Below the pieces are notes generated by a model that did no database searches, was not told the origin of the DNA, and saw only the letters and a list, made by a program, of their open reading frames with translations. Source: Halopseudomonas xinjiangensis (lineage in GTDB: Bacteria; Pseudomonadota; Gammaproteobacteria; Pseudomonadales; Pseudomonadaceae). From it: 64,000 nt of DNA. Every line of letters begins with the position of its first letter. Position 1 is the stretch's first letter. The DNA lies in contig NZ_LT629736.1 in the NCBI RefSeq assembly GCF_900104945.1, positions 2,941,001 through 3,005,000 on the forward strand. Direction: 5' to 3'. A program made the translations under genes and the position numbers. This document shows, piece after piece, positions 31,497 to 39,574 of the stretch.

Positions 31497-32699
31497 ATGA
31501 GCATTGCCTACATTTACGATGGTCTGCGTTCCCCTTTCGGTCGCCACGCCGGTGCTCTGGCCAGCGTGCGGCCGGATGACCTGCTCGCCGAAGTCATGCG
31601 TGCGCTGATCGAACGCAACGGCTTTGACACCATGGCCTATGAAGACGTGGTGATGGGCTGTACCAATCAGGCTGGCGAAGATGCCCGTAACCTGGCACGC
31701 CATGCAGCCCTGCTGTCCGGGCTGCCGCACAACGTGCCGGGCATAACCGTCAACCGCCTGTGCGGTTCCGGCCTCGCCGCGGTACTCGACGGCCACCGGA
31801 TGATCCGCGCTGGCGAAGGCGACCTGATCATTGCCGGAGGCGCTGAGAGCATGAGCCGTGCGCCTTTCGTCATCGCCAAGAGCGAGTCGCCCTACTCGCG
31901 CGAATTCCGCGCCTTCGACAGCACCATCGGTGCGCGCTTCCCTAATCCCAAGGTCGAACAGGCACATGGCGCCGACACCATGCCGCAGACTGCGGATAAC
32001 GTCGCCGAAGAGCTGAACATCAGCCGCGAGCAGGCTGATACCTATGCCGCGCGCAGTCAGGAACTGTACGAAAAGGCCCGCGTTGACGGTTTCTTCAAGG
32101 ACGAGATCCACGGTATCGAAGTGCCGCAGGGTCGCAAAAAGCCGCCGAAGCTGGTTGATCAGGACGAGCATCCACGTCCGGAAAGTAACCTCGAAGCCCT
32201 GTCGAAACTGAGACCGCTGTCGGAAGGCGGCGTGGTCACTGCCGGCAACGCTTCTGGCGTGAATGATGGCGCTGCTGCGCTTATCCTCGGCTCGGAGGCG
32301 GTGGGCAACAAGTTCGGCATCAAGCCGCGGGCGCGGATTCTGGCCGGTGCGGTAGCCGGCGTGCCGCCGCGCATCATGGGCGTCGGCCCGGTCGAGGCCT
32401 GCAAGAAGGCGCTGTCACGCGCCGGTCTGACCCTCAAGGACATGGACGTTATCGAGATCAACGAGGCCTTCGCTTCGCAGGTGCTGGGCTGTGCGAAGCT
32501 GTTGGAACTGGACTTCAACGATCCGCGTCTGAACCCCAACGGCGGCGCCATTGCCGTCGGACACCCGCTGGGCGCTTCCGGCGGTCGTCTGGCACTGACT
32601 GCCACGCGCCAGCTTGAGCGTACCGGTGGCCGCTATGCCCTGGTCAGCCTGTGCATCGGCCTGGGTCAGGGCGTCGCGGCGGTGATCGAGCGAGTTTAA
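31497..32699 (+). CDS. Acetyl-CoA acyltransferase (thiolase), 3-oxoadipyl-type
   Basis: 400 residues. Catalytic Cys in NRLCGSGLAAV (about residue 90), GGAESMSRAPFV, GHPLGASGGRLA with the catalytic His, and the second Cys in SLCIGLGQG. Cleaves 3-ketoacyl-CoA with CoA to acetyl-CoA. By overall sequence (SIAYIYDGLRSPFGRHAGALASVRPDDLLA opening) it is closest to PcaF/PaaJ-type thiolases that act on 3-oxoadipyl-CoA and related dicarboxylyl-CoA, but specificity needs testing. Cotranscribed with the dehydrogenase; terminator just after. Confidence 0.92.
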   Translation: MSIAYIYDGLRSPFGRHAGALASVRPDDLLAEVMRALIERNGFDTMAYEDVVMGCTNQAGEDARNLARHAALLSGLPHNVPGITVNRLCGSGLAAVLDGHRMIRAGEGDLIIAGGAESMSRAPFVIAKSESPYSREFRAFDSTIGARFPNPKVEQAHGADTMPQTADNVAEELNISREQADTYAARSQELYEKARVDGFFKDEIHGIEVPQGRKKPPKLVDQDEHPRPESNLEALSKLRPLSEGGVVTAGNASGVNDGAAALILGSEAVGNKFGIKPRARILAGAVAGVPPRIMGVGPVEACKKALSRAGLTLKDMDVIEINEAFASQVLGCAKLLELDFNDPRLNPNGGAIAVGHPLGASGGRLALTATRQLERTGGRYALVSLCIGLGQGVAAVIERV

Positions 32700-32727
32700 C
32701 CCGCCCAAGTAACACGCAAGACCCCAT

Positions 32728-32760
32728 GAAGCCCTGCCGCCCCGCAGGGCTTCATTGTTT
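32728..32760 (+). terminator. Rho-independent terminator after the thiolase gene
   Basis: Ten-base perfect stem GAAGCCCTGC / GCAGGGCTTC with a 6-base loop (CGCCCC), followed by ATTGTTT. Lies 29 bases past the thiolase stop. Confidence 0.85.
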
Positions 32761-32846
32761 CCGGGCTGCACTTCGCAGCAGCTCGCTGGCATGTGCGCCG
32801 ACCAGCGGTTCTGCTAAGGTATCGCCACTTCGATTTCGCAGGAATA

Positions 32847-33140
32847 ATGACACAAATGAATCCGTTCGAATGGCTCGGAGAAGTACTCGGCTCGATTGTC
32901 CGGGTGATCATCGACAGCCTCGCCTGGCTGTTCGATATGCTCAGTGGCGCAAGCGCGGCCTTTATCAATGGCTTCGCCCGTACGCTGGGCGTCAATAGCA
33001 GCTGGCTGAGTATCGCCGCGGTGATCGTCGGGCTACTGCTACTCTATGCAGGTGTACGCGCGTTCATGCGTAGACATTTTATTGCCGGCGTCATCTGGTT
33101 GCTGCTGGGGCTGTGGTTGCTAAGCGCCCTGGTGCGCTGA
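32847..33140 (+). CDS. Small inner-membrane protein of unknown function
   Basis: 97 residues from ATG 32847 after a CAGGAA ribosome site. An amphipathic first half (EWLGEVLGSIVRVIIDSLAWLFDMLSG) is followed by two membrane helices (LSIAAVIVGLLLLYAGVRAFM and AGVIWLLLGLWLLSALV). No recognised domain. It has its own space after the thiolase terminator, so it is probably expressed separately. Confidence 0.65.
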   Translation: MTQMNPFEWLGEVLGSIVRVIIDSLAWLFDMLSGASAAFINGFARTLGVNSSWLSIAAVIVGLLLLYAGVRAFMRRHFIAGVIWLLLGLWLLSALVR

Positions 33141-33222
33141 GCCGGGAACCACGGCAGGCCGGCGGAGTCGGCAGTCAATACGCTCCGCACTCGACACAAC
33201 GCATCCAATCCGAGGAGGTTAT

Positions 33223-33705
33223 ATGGGTTTCGCACTGTCCACCGAACTGCAACTGACCAGCACCGCTTTCGAGCAGCATGGATCCATTCCCACCAAGCAC
33301 ACCGGTGAAGGCGTTGACGCCTCTCCTGCGCTGAGCTGGTCCAATCCGCCCGCGGGGACTAAATCGTTCGCGATCATCTGTCATGACCCGGATGCGCCGC
33401 TGATTTCGCCTAACGGTACCTACGGTTTCGTTCATTGGGTGCTGTACAACATTCCGTCCGAAGTCGAGTCTCTACCCGAAGGTACCAGCGACTTTACGTC
33501 CGGCAAGAACAACTTCGGCAAGATCGGCTACAACGGCCCGATGCCGCCTGAAGGCCATGGCCGCCACCATTACTATTACTGGATTCTGGCGCTGGATGCA
33601 GACCTGCATCTGCCAGAAGGCATGAACATGTGGGAGCTGCTGGCCAAGGTCGAGCGCCATACACTGGCTATGAACCGTCTGATCGGCACCTACCAGCGCA
33701 GCTGA
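33223..33705 (+). CDS. YbhB/YbcL family (phosphatidylethanolamine-binding-protein-like) protein
   Basis: 160 residues with a strong CGAGGAGG ribosome site. Bacterial PEBP fold signatures: PALSWSNPPAGTKSFAIICHDPDAP and FVHWVLYNIP, plus GYNGPMPPEGHGRHHYYYWILALD. These proteins have a conserved anion-binding pocket but no settled bacterial function. No signal peptide. Not obviously part of the beta-oxidation set around it. Confidence 0.88.
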   Translation: MGFALSTELQLTSTAFEQHGSIPTKHTGEGVDASPALSWSNPPAGTKSFAIICHDPDAPLISPNGTYGFVHWVLYNIPSEVESLPEGTSDFTSGKNNFGKIGYNGPMPPEGHGRHHYYYWILALDADLHLPEGMNMWELLAKVERHTLAMNRLIGTYQRS

Positions 33706-33770
33706 TCTGGACCCCGTGTAGGGGCGGACGGGGTCGTCGGGACCTCAGCGCGAGGAGGTGGCTCATGGAC

Positions 33771-33848
33771 CCCCTTCGCGCCCAGGTGCGCTCCTACAGA
33801 AACCCAAGCCGGCTCTCCTTGTAGGAGCGGGCATGACCGCGAAAGGGG
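33771..33848. repeat. REP-like inverted pair (BIME-like)
   Basis: Two arms face each other: CCCCTTCGCG...GCGCTCCTAC (33771-33797) and GTAGGAGCGG...CGCGAAAGGGG (33821-33848). They share the core with copies at 5733 and 43863. Located between the convergent PEBP-like gene and crotonase gene, as Pseudomonas REP pairs usually are. Confidence 0.75.
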
Positions 33849-33881
33849 ATGCAACCAGCCACTCCTGCGGCTCGTTACCGA

Positions 33882-34550
33882 TCAGTCTCCCAACGACTGC
33901 CCGATCGCCTCACGAAGCGGTGCATTCAGCAACCGCCGCGTTTCCCGGTAGGCCCGACGATCCAGAACCGCCAAGGCCTTTACCTTGCTCCGTGCCCGCT
34001 CGATCAACTGATCCGGCGGGCACAGCTCGTCGAGAAACCCAGCCTCCACGGCCTGCGCCGGGTCGAGCATCTCAGCCTGCAACGCGCAGCGGGACAGCCA
34101 GGCGGTCGGGATTCGTTCGCGCGCGAGATGCATGGCGACATCAGGCATGGTCATGCCGATCGCGACCTCGTTGAGGCTGATCTTGAATGGTCCGGCCGAT
34201 CCGAACCGGTAGTCGGCCAACAATAGAAGAAAAGCCGCCTTGGCCATGGCGTGTCCAGTGCTGGCAATCACTAGCGGCGCCGGAAAATCGAGCAGCGCCA
34301 CGGTCAACCGGTCGCCCGCCTCGCGCATGGCGTCACGTGCGGGCCCGCCTGCATCGATCAGTTTGCGGTCATACCCACCACTGAACATCCCCGGACGACC
34401 GTGCAGCAGCACCGCCGCATCGGCCTGCGCAGCCTGCTCGAGCGCATCGAGCAGCGCCTCGATCATGCTCTGCGATAGTGCGTTGGCCTTGCCGTCGTCC
34501 AGCCCGATCTCGGCGATGCCATCCGTTATGACGAGGCTGAGCGCGCTCAT
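33882..34550 (-). CDS. Crotonase-family enoyl-CoA hydratase/isomerase, short form
   Basis: 222 residues. First oxyanion loop GRPGMFSGGYDRKLID and second loop STGHAMAKAAFLLLLADYRFG; the region that normally holds the catalytic Glu reads EVAIGMTMPDVAMHLARERI. It is about 40 residues shorter than FadB-type hydratases, as in other CaiD-like small crotonases, so it may be an isomerase or hydrolase. Its start overlaps the acyl-CoA ligase stop by 4 bases (ATGA), so the two are coupled. Confidence 0.83.
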   Translation of the reverse strand: MSALSLVITDGIAEIGLDDGKANALSQSMIEALLDALEQAAQADAAVLLHGRPGMFSGGYDRKLIDAGGPARDAMREAGDRLTVALLDFPAPLVIASTGHAMAKAAFLLLLADYRFGSAGPFKISLNEVAIGMTMPDVAMHLARERIPTAWLSRCALQAEMLDPAQAVEAGFLDELCPPDQLIERARSKVKALAVLDRRAYRETRRLLNAPLREAIGQSLGD

Positions 34551-36172
34551 TGTTCGAACTGCGCGCGGGCTTCGTCACGCAACACGCGGCGCAGCAGCTT
34601 GCCGACGGTGGATTTGGGCAAGTCTTCGCGGATTTCGATGTAACTCGGCACTTTGTAACCGGTCAGATGCTCACGGCAGTGCGCGATGATTGCCTGCTCG
34701 TCGAGGCTCTGGTCATTCAGGCTGACGAACAACTTGATCGCCTCGCCCTTGCGCTCGTCCGGCACGCCGACCGCGACGCACTCGCGGATGCCCGGATGAC
34801 GCATGACCGCGTCTTCCACATCATTGGGGTAGACGTTGAAGCCGGACACCAGAATCATGTCCTTCTTGCGATCAACCAGTTTCAGGAAACCCTCGTCGTC
34901 GATGATGCCGACGTCACCGGTCTTCAGCCAACCGTCATCGGTGATGACCTCGGCGGTCTCACCGGGGCGCTGCCAGTAGCCTTGCATCACCTGGGGACCG
35001 CGAATAAGCAACTCACCCGGCTCGCCGCGCGGCGTCTCGTTACCGTTGTCATCGATGGTCTTCATTTCGGTATCGATCACCGCGCGGCCAATGAAGCCTT
35101 CCTTGTACGGTGTGAAAGCGGTCGAAGCCACCACCACCGGCGATGTCTCGGTCAGTCCGTATCCTTCGCGGATCACCGCCCCTGTACGAGCCTGCCAGCG
35201 CTTGGCAATCTCCGTGTTGAGCGGTGCGCCACCGGAGTTCACCCACTTCAGTTTGCTGAAATCGATGCTGTCGAATTCGGGATGGTTCATCAGCGAGACG
35301 AACAGCGAATTGATGCCGGTCAGCAAGGTGATTGGTTGACGTTTGATATCCGCAATCATGCTGTCGAGGTCGCGGGGATTGCTGATAAGGATACTGTGGA
35401 AGCCGGTATACACCGAAGCGATGCAATTCGCCGTGAAAGCGAAGATATGGTACAGCGGCAATGGCGACACCCGCACTTCGTTACCGTATTCGACGTCCCC
35501 TTCGCGGATGATGCTCACCGCCTGCAGCACGTTGCTGAGGATGTTTCGGTGAGTGAGCATGGCGCCCTTGGACACGCCCGTTGTTCCGCCGGTGTATTGC
35601 AGCAGGGCCAGGTCATCAAGACCTCGCTCGGGCTGGACGTCAGGTAGCGCTTCGCCGCGGCGCAGCGCCTGCATGAAGCGAACCGCTTCCTTTTCATCGG
35701 TGTCGTACACCGGATTGCGCAGGTCATCGGCGCCCGTGATGATCAGCAGGTCGATATCGGTAGCGCCCTCGATCTTGCGCACCAGCGGAACCAGCTTGTC
35801 GAGGACCACCACGGCCTTGGCGCCGGAGTCGGCGAACTGATGACGGGCTTCAGGCGGCGTGTACTGCGGGTTGGTATTGACGATAACCAGACCGGCCTTC
35901 ATCGCACCGAAAATGGCGATGGTGTATTGCAGCAGGTTGGGCAGCTGGATGGCCAGGCGATCGCCGGGCTCCAGCCCCGCCTCGTGGCGCAGGTAGCGCG
36001 CGAACAGGTCAGCCTTGTCGCGCAGCTCGCTGAAGCTCAGGGTCTCGGGCCCGCAGGAGAAGGCCGGTTTGTCTCCGTAGCGCTGGCAGGCTTGCTCCAG
36101 CACGTCGAAAACGTTGCTGTGTCCAAGTTGCGCCAGTTGGGTGGTCACGACCGAATGTGCGGGAGTCGACAT
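34547..36172 (-). CDS. Long-chain acyl-CoA synthetase (FadD-like AMP ligase)
   Basis: 541 residues of the ANL adenylating family. ATP motif YTGGTTGVSKGAMLTH, adenine motif GYGLTETSPVV, DGWLKTGDVG, and the C-terminal catalytic Lys in LPKSTVGKLLRRVLRD. Makes acyl-CoA from a free acid, ATP and CoA and so starts this catabolic block. Chain length or dicarboxylate preference cannot be read. Divergent from the IclR regulator; the operator-like palindrome at 36197 lies 25 bases before its start. Confidence 0.9.
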   Translation of the reverse strand: MSTPAHSVVTTQLAQLGHSNVFDVLEQACQRYGDKPAFSCGPETLSFSELRDKADLFARYLRHEAGLEPGDRLAIQLPNLLQYTIAIFGAMKAGLVIVNTNPQYTPPEARHQFADSGAKAVVVLDKLVPLVRKIEGATDIDLLIITGADDLRNPVYDTDEKEAVRFMQALRRGEALPDVQPERGLDDLALLQYTGGTTGVSKGAMLTHRNILSNVLQAVSIIREGDVEYGNEVRVSPLPLYHIFAFTANCIASVYTGFHSILISNPRDLDSMIADIKRQPITLLTGINSLFVSLMNHPEFDSIDFSKLKWVNSGGAPLNTEIAKRWQARTGAVIREGYGLTETSPVVVASTAFTPYKEGFIGRAVIDTEMKTIDDNGNETPRGEPGELLIRGPQVMQGYWQRPGETAEVITDDGWLKTGDVGIIDDEGFLKLVDRKKDMILVSGFNVYPNDVEDAVMRHPGIRECVAVGVPDERKGEAIKLFVSLNDQSLDEQAIIAHCREHLTGYKVPSYIEIREDLPKSTVGKLLRRVLRDEARAQFEQ

Positions 36173-36196
36173 CTGAACCTCTTTTTCGGATTGTTA

Positions 36197-36211
36197 TTTT
36201 GCAGTGCGAAA
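36197..36211. promoter_or_regulatory. Palindrome in the ligase/IclR divergent region, candidate IclR operator
   Basis: TTTTGC-AGT-GCGAAA, 15 bases with one imperfect pair, 25 bases upstream of the acyl-CoA ligase start and 185 before the IclR gene. Same pattern as the two sites before the gene at 37423. Confidence 0.58.
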
Positions 36212-36395
36212 CTACATACCAAAAAGATGCTATTCTATCCATCCCAAGTGTGCAATCATCGAGACAATCTCGCTACAGTCTCGCTGTGCAGAACGCCTGC
36301 ATCTGGTATGGTTTCGACTTCCGGAAAACAATCCGGGGTACGTGAAGAACAATAATAGACCGCTGCAGGACGCATCGATAAGGTAACCAGACCAC

Positions 36396-37190
36396 ATGAA
36401 CGAAGAGTTGGAAACCCTCAAGGAGACGTTGCCCGGCAAGGACCGCAAATTCGTCGAGGCGCTTTCACGCGGCCTGGATGTGTTGCGTGCGTTCAGCCAG
36501 GGCGCGGTCGTCATGGGCAATCAGGATATCGCCCGGATAACCGGCCTGCCCAAGCCCACCGTCTCGCGGATGACCTACACGCTCACCAAGCTCGGTTATC
36601 TCAGTTATTCCCCTCAGTTGGAAAAGTATCAGCTCGATTCGGGCGTCCTCGCCCTCGGCTATGCTTATGTCTCCAATCTGCGTGTCCGTCAGTTGGCGAA
36701 ACCCTATCTGGATGAGTTCGCCAGAACGACCAACACCTCGGTCGGCCTGACCTGCCGCGATCGGCTATCGATGATCTACGTAGAGAATTGCCGCCCTGCG
36801 GAGACCACGTCCTTGCGGATGGACGTCGGTGTGCGCCTGCCACTGGCGACGACCGCCGCCGGACGCGCCTATCTGGCTGCGATGAAAGAAGAAGAGCGTA
36901 GCCACGTGATCGCCGCCCTGAAAGATCGTCATCCGGAAAATTGGGACGAGCTTGAGGCCGGCCTGGCGCGCAGTTTCGACGATTACGCCACGCATGGCTT
37001 CTGTCTGTCTCTCGGCGACTGGGATCGCAATGTCAACGCTGCCGGCGTGCCCTTGTTTCTTCAGGACGGCACGCTGATGGCGCTAACCTGCGGGGCACCG
37101 TCGTATCTGGTCTCCGAAGAGAAAGTGAAGAATCAGCTGGCTCACCAGTTGGCGATGCTCGCGCGGGATGTCGAACGGCTCGGCGTCTGA
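36396..37190 (+). CDS. IclR-family transcriptional regulator
   Basis: 264 residues. Winged HTH at about residues 20-85 (FVEALSRGLDVLRAF...NQDIARITGLPKPTVSRMTYTLTKLGYL), then the GAF-like effector domain (VGLTCRDRLSMIYVENCRPAE; VRLPLATTAAGRAYLAAM). Close in layout to PcaR/PobR-type regulators of aromatic and dicarboxylic acid breakdown. Divergent from the acyl-CoA ligase and directly before the hydratase/dehydrogenase gene, so it probably controls both and binds an acyl or dicarboxylyl ligand (inference). Confidence 0.9.
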   Translation: MNEELETLKETLPGKDRKFVEALSRGLDVLRAFSQGAVVMGNQDIARITGLPKPTVSRMTYTLTKLGYLSYSPQLEKYQLDSGVLALGYAYVSNLRVRQLAKPYLDEFARTTNTSVGLTCRDRLSMIYVENCRPAETTSLRMDVGVRLPLATTAAGRAYLAAMKEEERSHVIAALKDRHPENWDELEAGLARSFDDYATHGFCLSLGDWDRNVNAAGVPLFLQDGTLMALTCGAPSYLVSEEKVKNQLAHQLAMLARDVERLGV

Positions 37191-37348
37191 CCGCGCCGGT
37201 CAGCCTGGCTGGAACCAAAGCGCCACCGGGCTGCCAAAAACTATCGCCCGCTCTCTCAGCCAGCATGCTGCGAAGCGGGCCATCACCTTGAATGATTCAT
37301 CCACATTTCGCCTGCGCGGGGCATCGACAAAGGATTTGTTTTTTTGTA

Positions 37349-37363
37349 TTTTGCCTAGCGAAA
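37349..37363. promoter_or_regulatory. Candidate IclR operator 1 before the beta-oxidation fusion gene
   Basis: TTTTGC-CTA-GCGAAA. 60 bases before the ATG at 37423 and 28 bases centre-to-centre from a second copy at 37377, so two dimers could bind side by side over the promoter. Confidence 0.62.
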
Positions 37364-37372
37364 CATGGTTTC
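37360..37372. promoter_or_regulatory. PsrA-type fatty-acid-response box
   Basis: GAAAC-ATG-GTTTC, a perfect match to the Pseudomonas PsrA consensus [G/C]AAAC-N2-4-GTTT[G/C], lying across the end of the first IclR-like site. PsrA represses fadBA-type genes until long-chain acyl ligand appears. Whether this host has PsrA cannot be seen here. Confidence 0.5.
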
Positions 37373-37376
37373 ATTA

Positions 37377-37391
37377 TTTCGCATAGTGAAA
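37377..37391. promoter_or_regulatory. Candidate IclR operator 2 before the beta-oxidation fusion gene
   Basis: TTTCGC-ATA-GTGAAA, one mismatch to perfect symmetry, 31 bases before the ATG. Confidence 0.58.
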
Positions 37392-37422
37392 CACAGCCCA
37401 CCCAATTAAACGGAGGTTAAGC

Positions 37423-39516
37423 ATGTCGGACGTGGTTACCCTGGAACGCCAAGGCGACATTGCCGTCGTCACAGTCAACAATCCACCGGTCAACGCATTG
37501 GGGATTGCGGTGCGCGAAGGCCTGCAGAACTGCTTCAAGGCCGCCGAAGCCGATCCGGAAGTCAAAGCCATCGTCCTGGTCTGTGAAGGCATGACCTTCA
37601 TGGCCGGTGCCGACATCAAGGAATTCGGTAAGCCGCCGAAGTCTCCGAGCCTCCCCGAAGTAGTCGCCGGCATCGAAGCCGGTAACAAGCCGAGCGTTGC
37701 CGTTATCCATGGCACAGCGCTGGGCGGCGGCCTTGAAGTTGCCGTCAGCTGCCACTACCGCATCGCCCGCAAGGACGCCAAGGTCGGCCTGCCTGAAGTC
37801 AAACTGGGTCTGCTGCCCGGCGCTGGCGGTACTCAACGTCTGCCGCGCCTGGTGGGCGTACCCAAGGCTCTGGACATGATTGTTTCCGGCAACCCGATCG
37901 GTGCCCCGGAAGCGTTCGAGCTGGGTGTGGTCGACAAGCTGATCGAGGGTGATCTGCTCTCCGAAGGCATTGCCTTTGCCCAGCAATTGTTGATGGACGG
38001 AAAGGGCGCGCGCCGCACCGGCGAGCGTACCGACAAGCTCGAAGGCGTGGACAATGCTGGTGCCGTCGCTGCCAAGCGCGCCGAGATCGAGAAGAAGATG
38101 CCAGGCCTGTTCTCGCCGCAGCGTTGCGTCTCCGCCGTCGAAGCGTCATTCACCTTGCCGCTGGAAGAAGGCCTCAAGCGCGAGCGCGAGCTGTTCGGCG
38201 AATGTCTGACCTCCCCACAGCGCGGCGCTCTGGTTCATGCATTCTTCTCCGAGCGTCAAGCCTCCAAGGTTGACGACCTGCCCAAGGACACCCCGGTTCG
38301 CGAGATCAAGTCCGCCGGCGTCATCGGTGGCGGCACCATGGGCGTGGGCATTGCCATCTGCTTCGCTAACGCCGGCATTCCGGTGAAGATCCTTGAAATC
38401 AGCAGCGAAGCCCGCGACAAGGCCATCGACCGTGCCCGTGACACCTACGGCATGAGCGTCAAGCGCGGCAGCCTGACTCAGGACGCGCTGGAAAAGCGCA
38501 TGGGCCTGATCAGCGGCGTTACCGACTACGCTGACCTCGGTGACGTCGATGTGGTCGTCGAAGCGGTATTCGAAGAGATGGGCGTCAAGCAGAAGGTTTT
38601 CGAAGCGCTGGATGCCAACTGCAAGCCGGGCGCGATACTGGCGAGCAACACGTCCTCACTGGATCTGAACAAGATCGCCGAATTCACCAAGCGTCCGGAA
38701 GATGTCGTCGGTCTGCACTTCTTCAGCCCGGCCAACGTCATGCGCCTGCTGGAAGTGGTGCGCGGCGAAAAGACCAGCAACGAAGTGCTGGCTACCGCCA
38801 TGGCGATCGGCAAGAAGCTGAAAAAGGTCTCAGTACCAGTTGGGGTCTGCGATGGCTTCGTCGGCAACCGCATGGTCTTCCAGTACGGCCGCGAATCGGA
38901 ATTCCTGCTCGAAGAAGGCGCCACTCCGGCCCAGGTCGACGGCGTGCTGAAGAAGTTCGGCATGGCCATGGGACCGTTCGCGATGCGCGACCTGTCCGGG
39001 CTGGACATCGGCCTGGCTATCCGCACTCGCCAGCGTCAGACCCTGCCAGCCGAATACAAGCTGCCGACGATTCTGGACAAGATGGCTGAAGCCGGCATGC
39101 TCGGTCAGAAAACCGGCAAGGGCTTCTATGTATATGAGCCGGGCTCGCGTACCCCGCAGGAGAACCCGGACCTGCCGCCGATCCTCGAAGCCGCTTCAAA
39201 AGAGCAGGGTGTCGAGCGTCAGCAACTCTCCGATGAGTACATCATTGAGCGCACCATTTACGCGCTGATCAACGAGGGCGCCAAGATCCTCGAAGAAGGT
39301 ATTGCCCAGCGCGCCAGCGACATCGATGTGATCTACCTGAACGGTTACGGCTTCCCCGCCCACCAGGGCGGCCCGATGTTCTATGCCGATGCCGTCGGAG
39401 TCGATCGCGTGTACGCGAAGATCTGCGAATTCCACGACAAGCTCGGAGCCTGGTGGAAGCCGGCGCCGCTGCTGGAGAAGCTGGCCAAGGAAGGTCGCAA
39501 GTTCGCCGATCTCTGA
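37423..39516 (+). CDS. Bifunctional enoyl-CoA hydratase / 3-hydroxyacyl-CoA dehydrogenase
   Basis: 697 residues, the PimF/peroxisomal-bifunctional-enzyme length and domain order. Crotonase domain 1-190: MTFMAGADIKEFG, HGTALGGGLEVAV, LPEVKLGLLPGAGGTQRLPR with catalytic Glu residues. NAD domain from about 297: GVIGGGTMGVGIA; catalytic His in VVGLHFFSPANVMRLLEVV; C-terminal HCDH domains with GQKTGKGFYVYE and LNGYGFPAHQGGPM. Performs two steps of beta-oxidation. Strong GGAGGT ribosome site. Two acyl-CoA dehydrogenase genes follow at 58 and 11 bases. Confidence 0.93.
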   Translation: MSDVVTLERQGDIAVVTVNNPPVNALGIAVREGLQNCFKAAEADPEVKAIVLVCEGMTFMAGADIKEFGKPPKSPSLPEVVAGIEAGNKPSVAVIHGTALGGGLEVAVSCHYRIARKDAKVGLPEVKLGLLPGAGGTQRLPRLVGVPKALDMIVSGNPIGAPEAFELGVVDKLIEGDLLSEGIAFAQQLLMDGKGARRTGERTDKLEGVDNAGAVAAKRAEIEKKMPGLFSPQRCVSAVEASFTLPLEEGLKRERELFGECLTSPQRGALVHAFFSERQASKVDDLPKDTPVREIKSAGVIGGGTMGVGIAICFANAGIPVKILEISSEARDKAIDRARDTYGMSVKRGSLTQDALEKRMGLISGVTDYADLGDVDVVVEAVFEEMGVKQKVFEALDANCKPGAILASNTSSLDLNKIAEFTKRPEDVVGLHFFSPANVMRLLEVVRGEKTSNEVLATAMAIGKKLKKVSVPVGVCDGFVGNRMVFQYGRESEFLLEEGATPAQVDGVLKKFGMAMGPFAMRDLSGLDIGLAIRTRQRQTLPAEYKLPTILDKMAEAGMLGQKTGKGFYVYEPGSRTPQENPDLPPILEAASKEQGVERQQLSDEYIIERTIYALINEGAKILEEGIAQRASDIDVIYLNGYGFPAHQGGPMFYADAVGVDRVYAKICEFHDKLGAWWKPAPLLEKLAKEGRKFADL

Positions 39517-39574
39517 TGACCCGGAACCCGCCGGTTCGCCGGCGGGACCGTACCGTATATAACGAGGACTACAC

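Noticed and set aside
36281-36350. Further operator-like pieces before the IclR gene (GGTATGGTTTCG and CCGGA-N6-TCCGG)
   Set aside because: Neither fits the TTTYGC-N3-GYGAAA layout; arms are too short to separate from chance.
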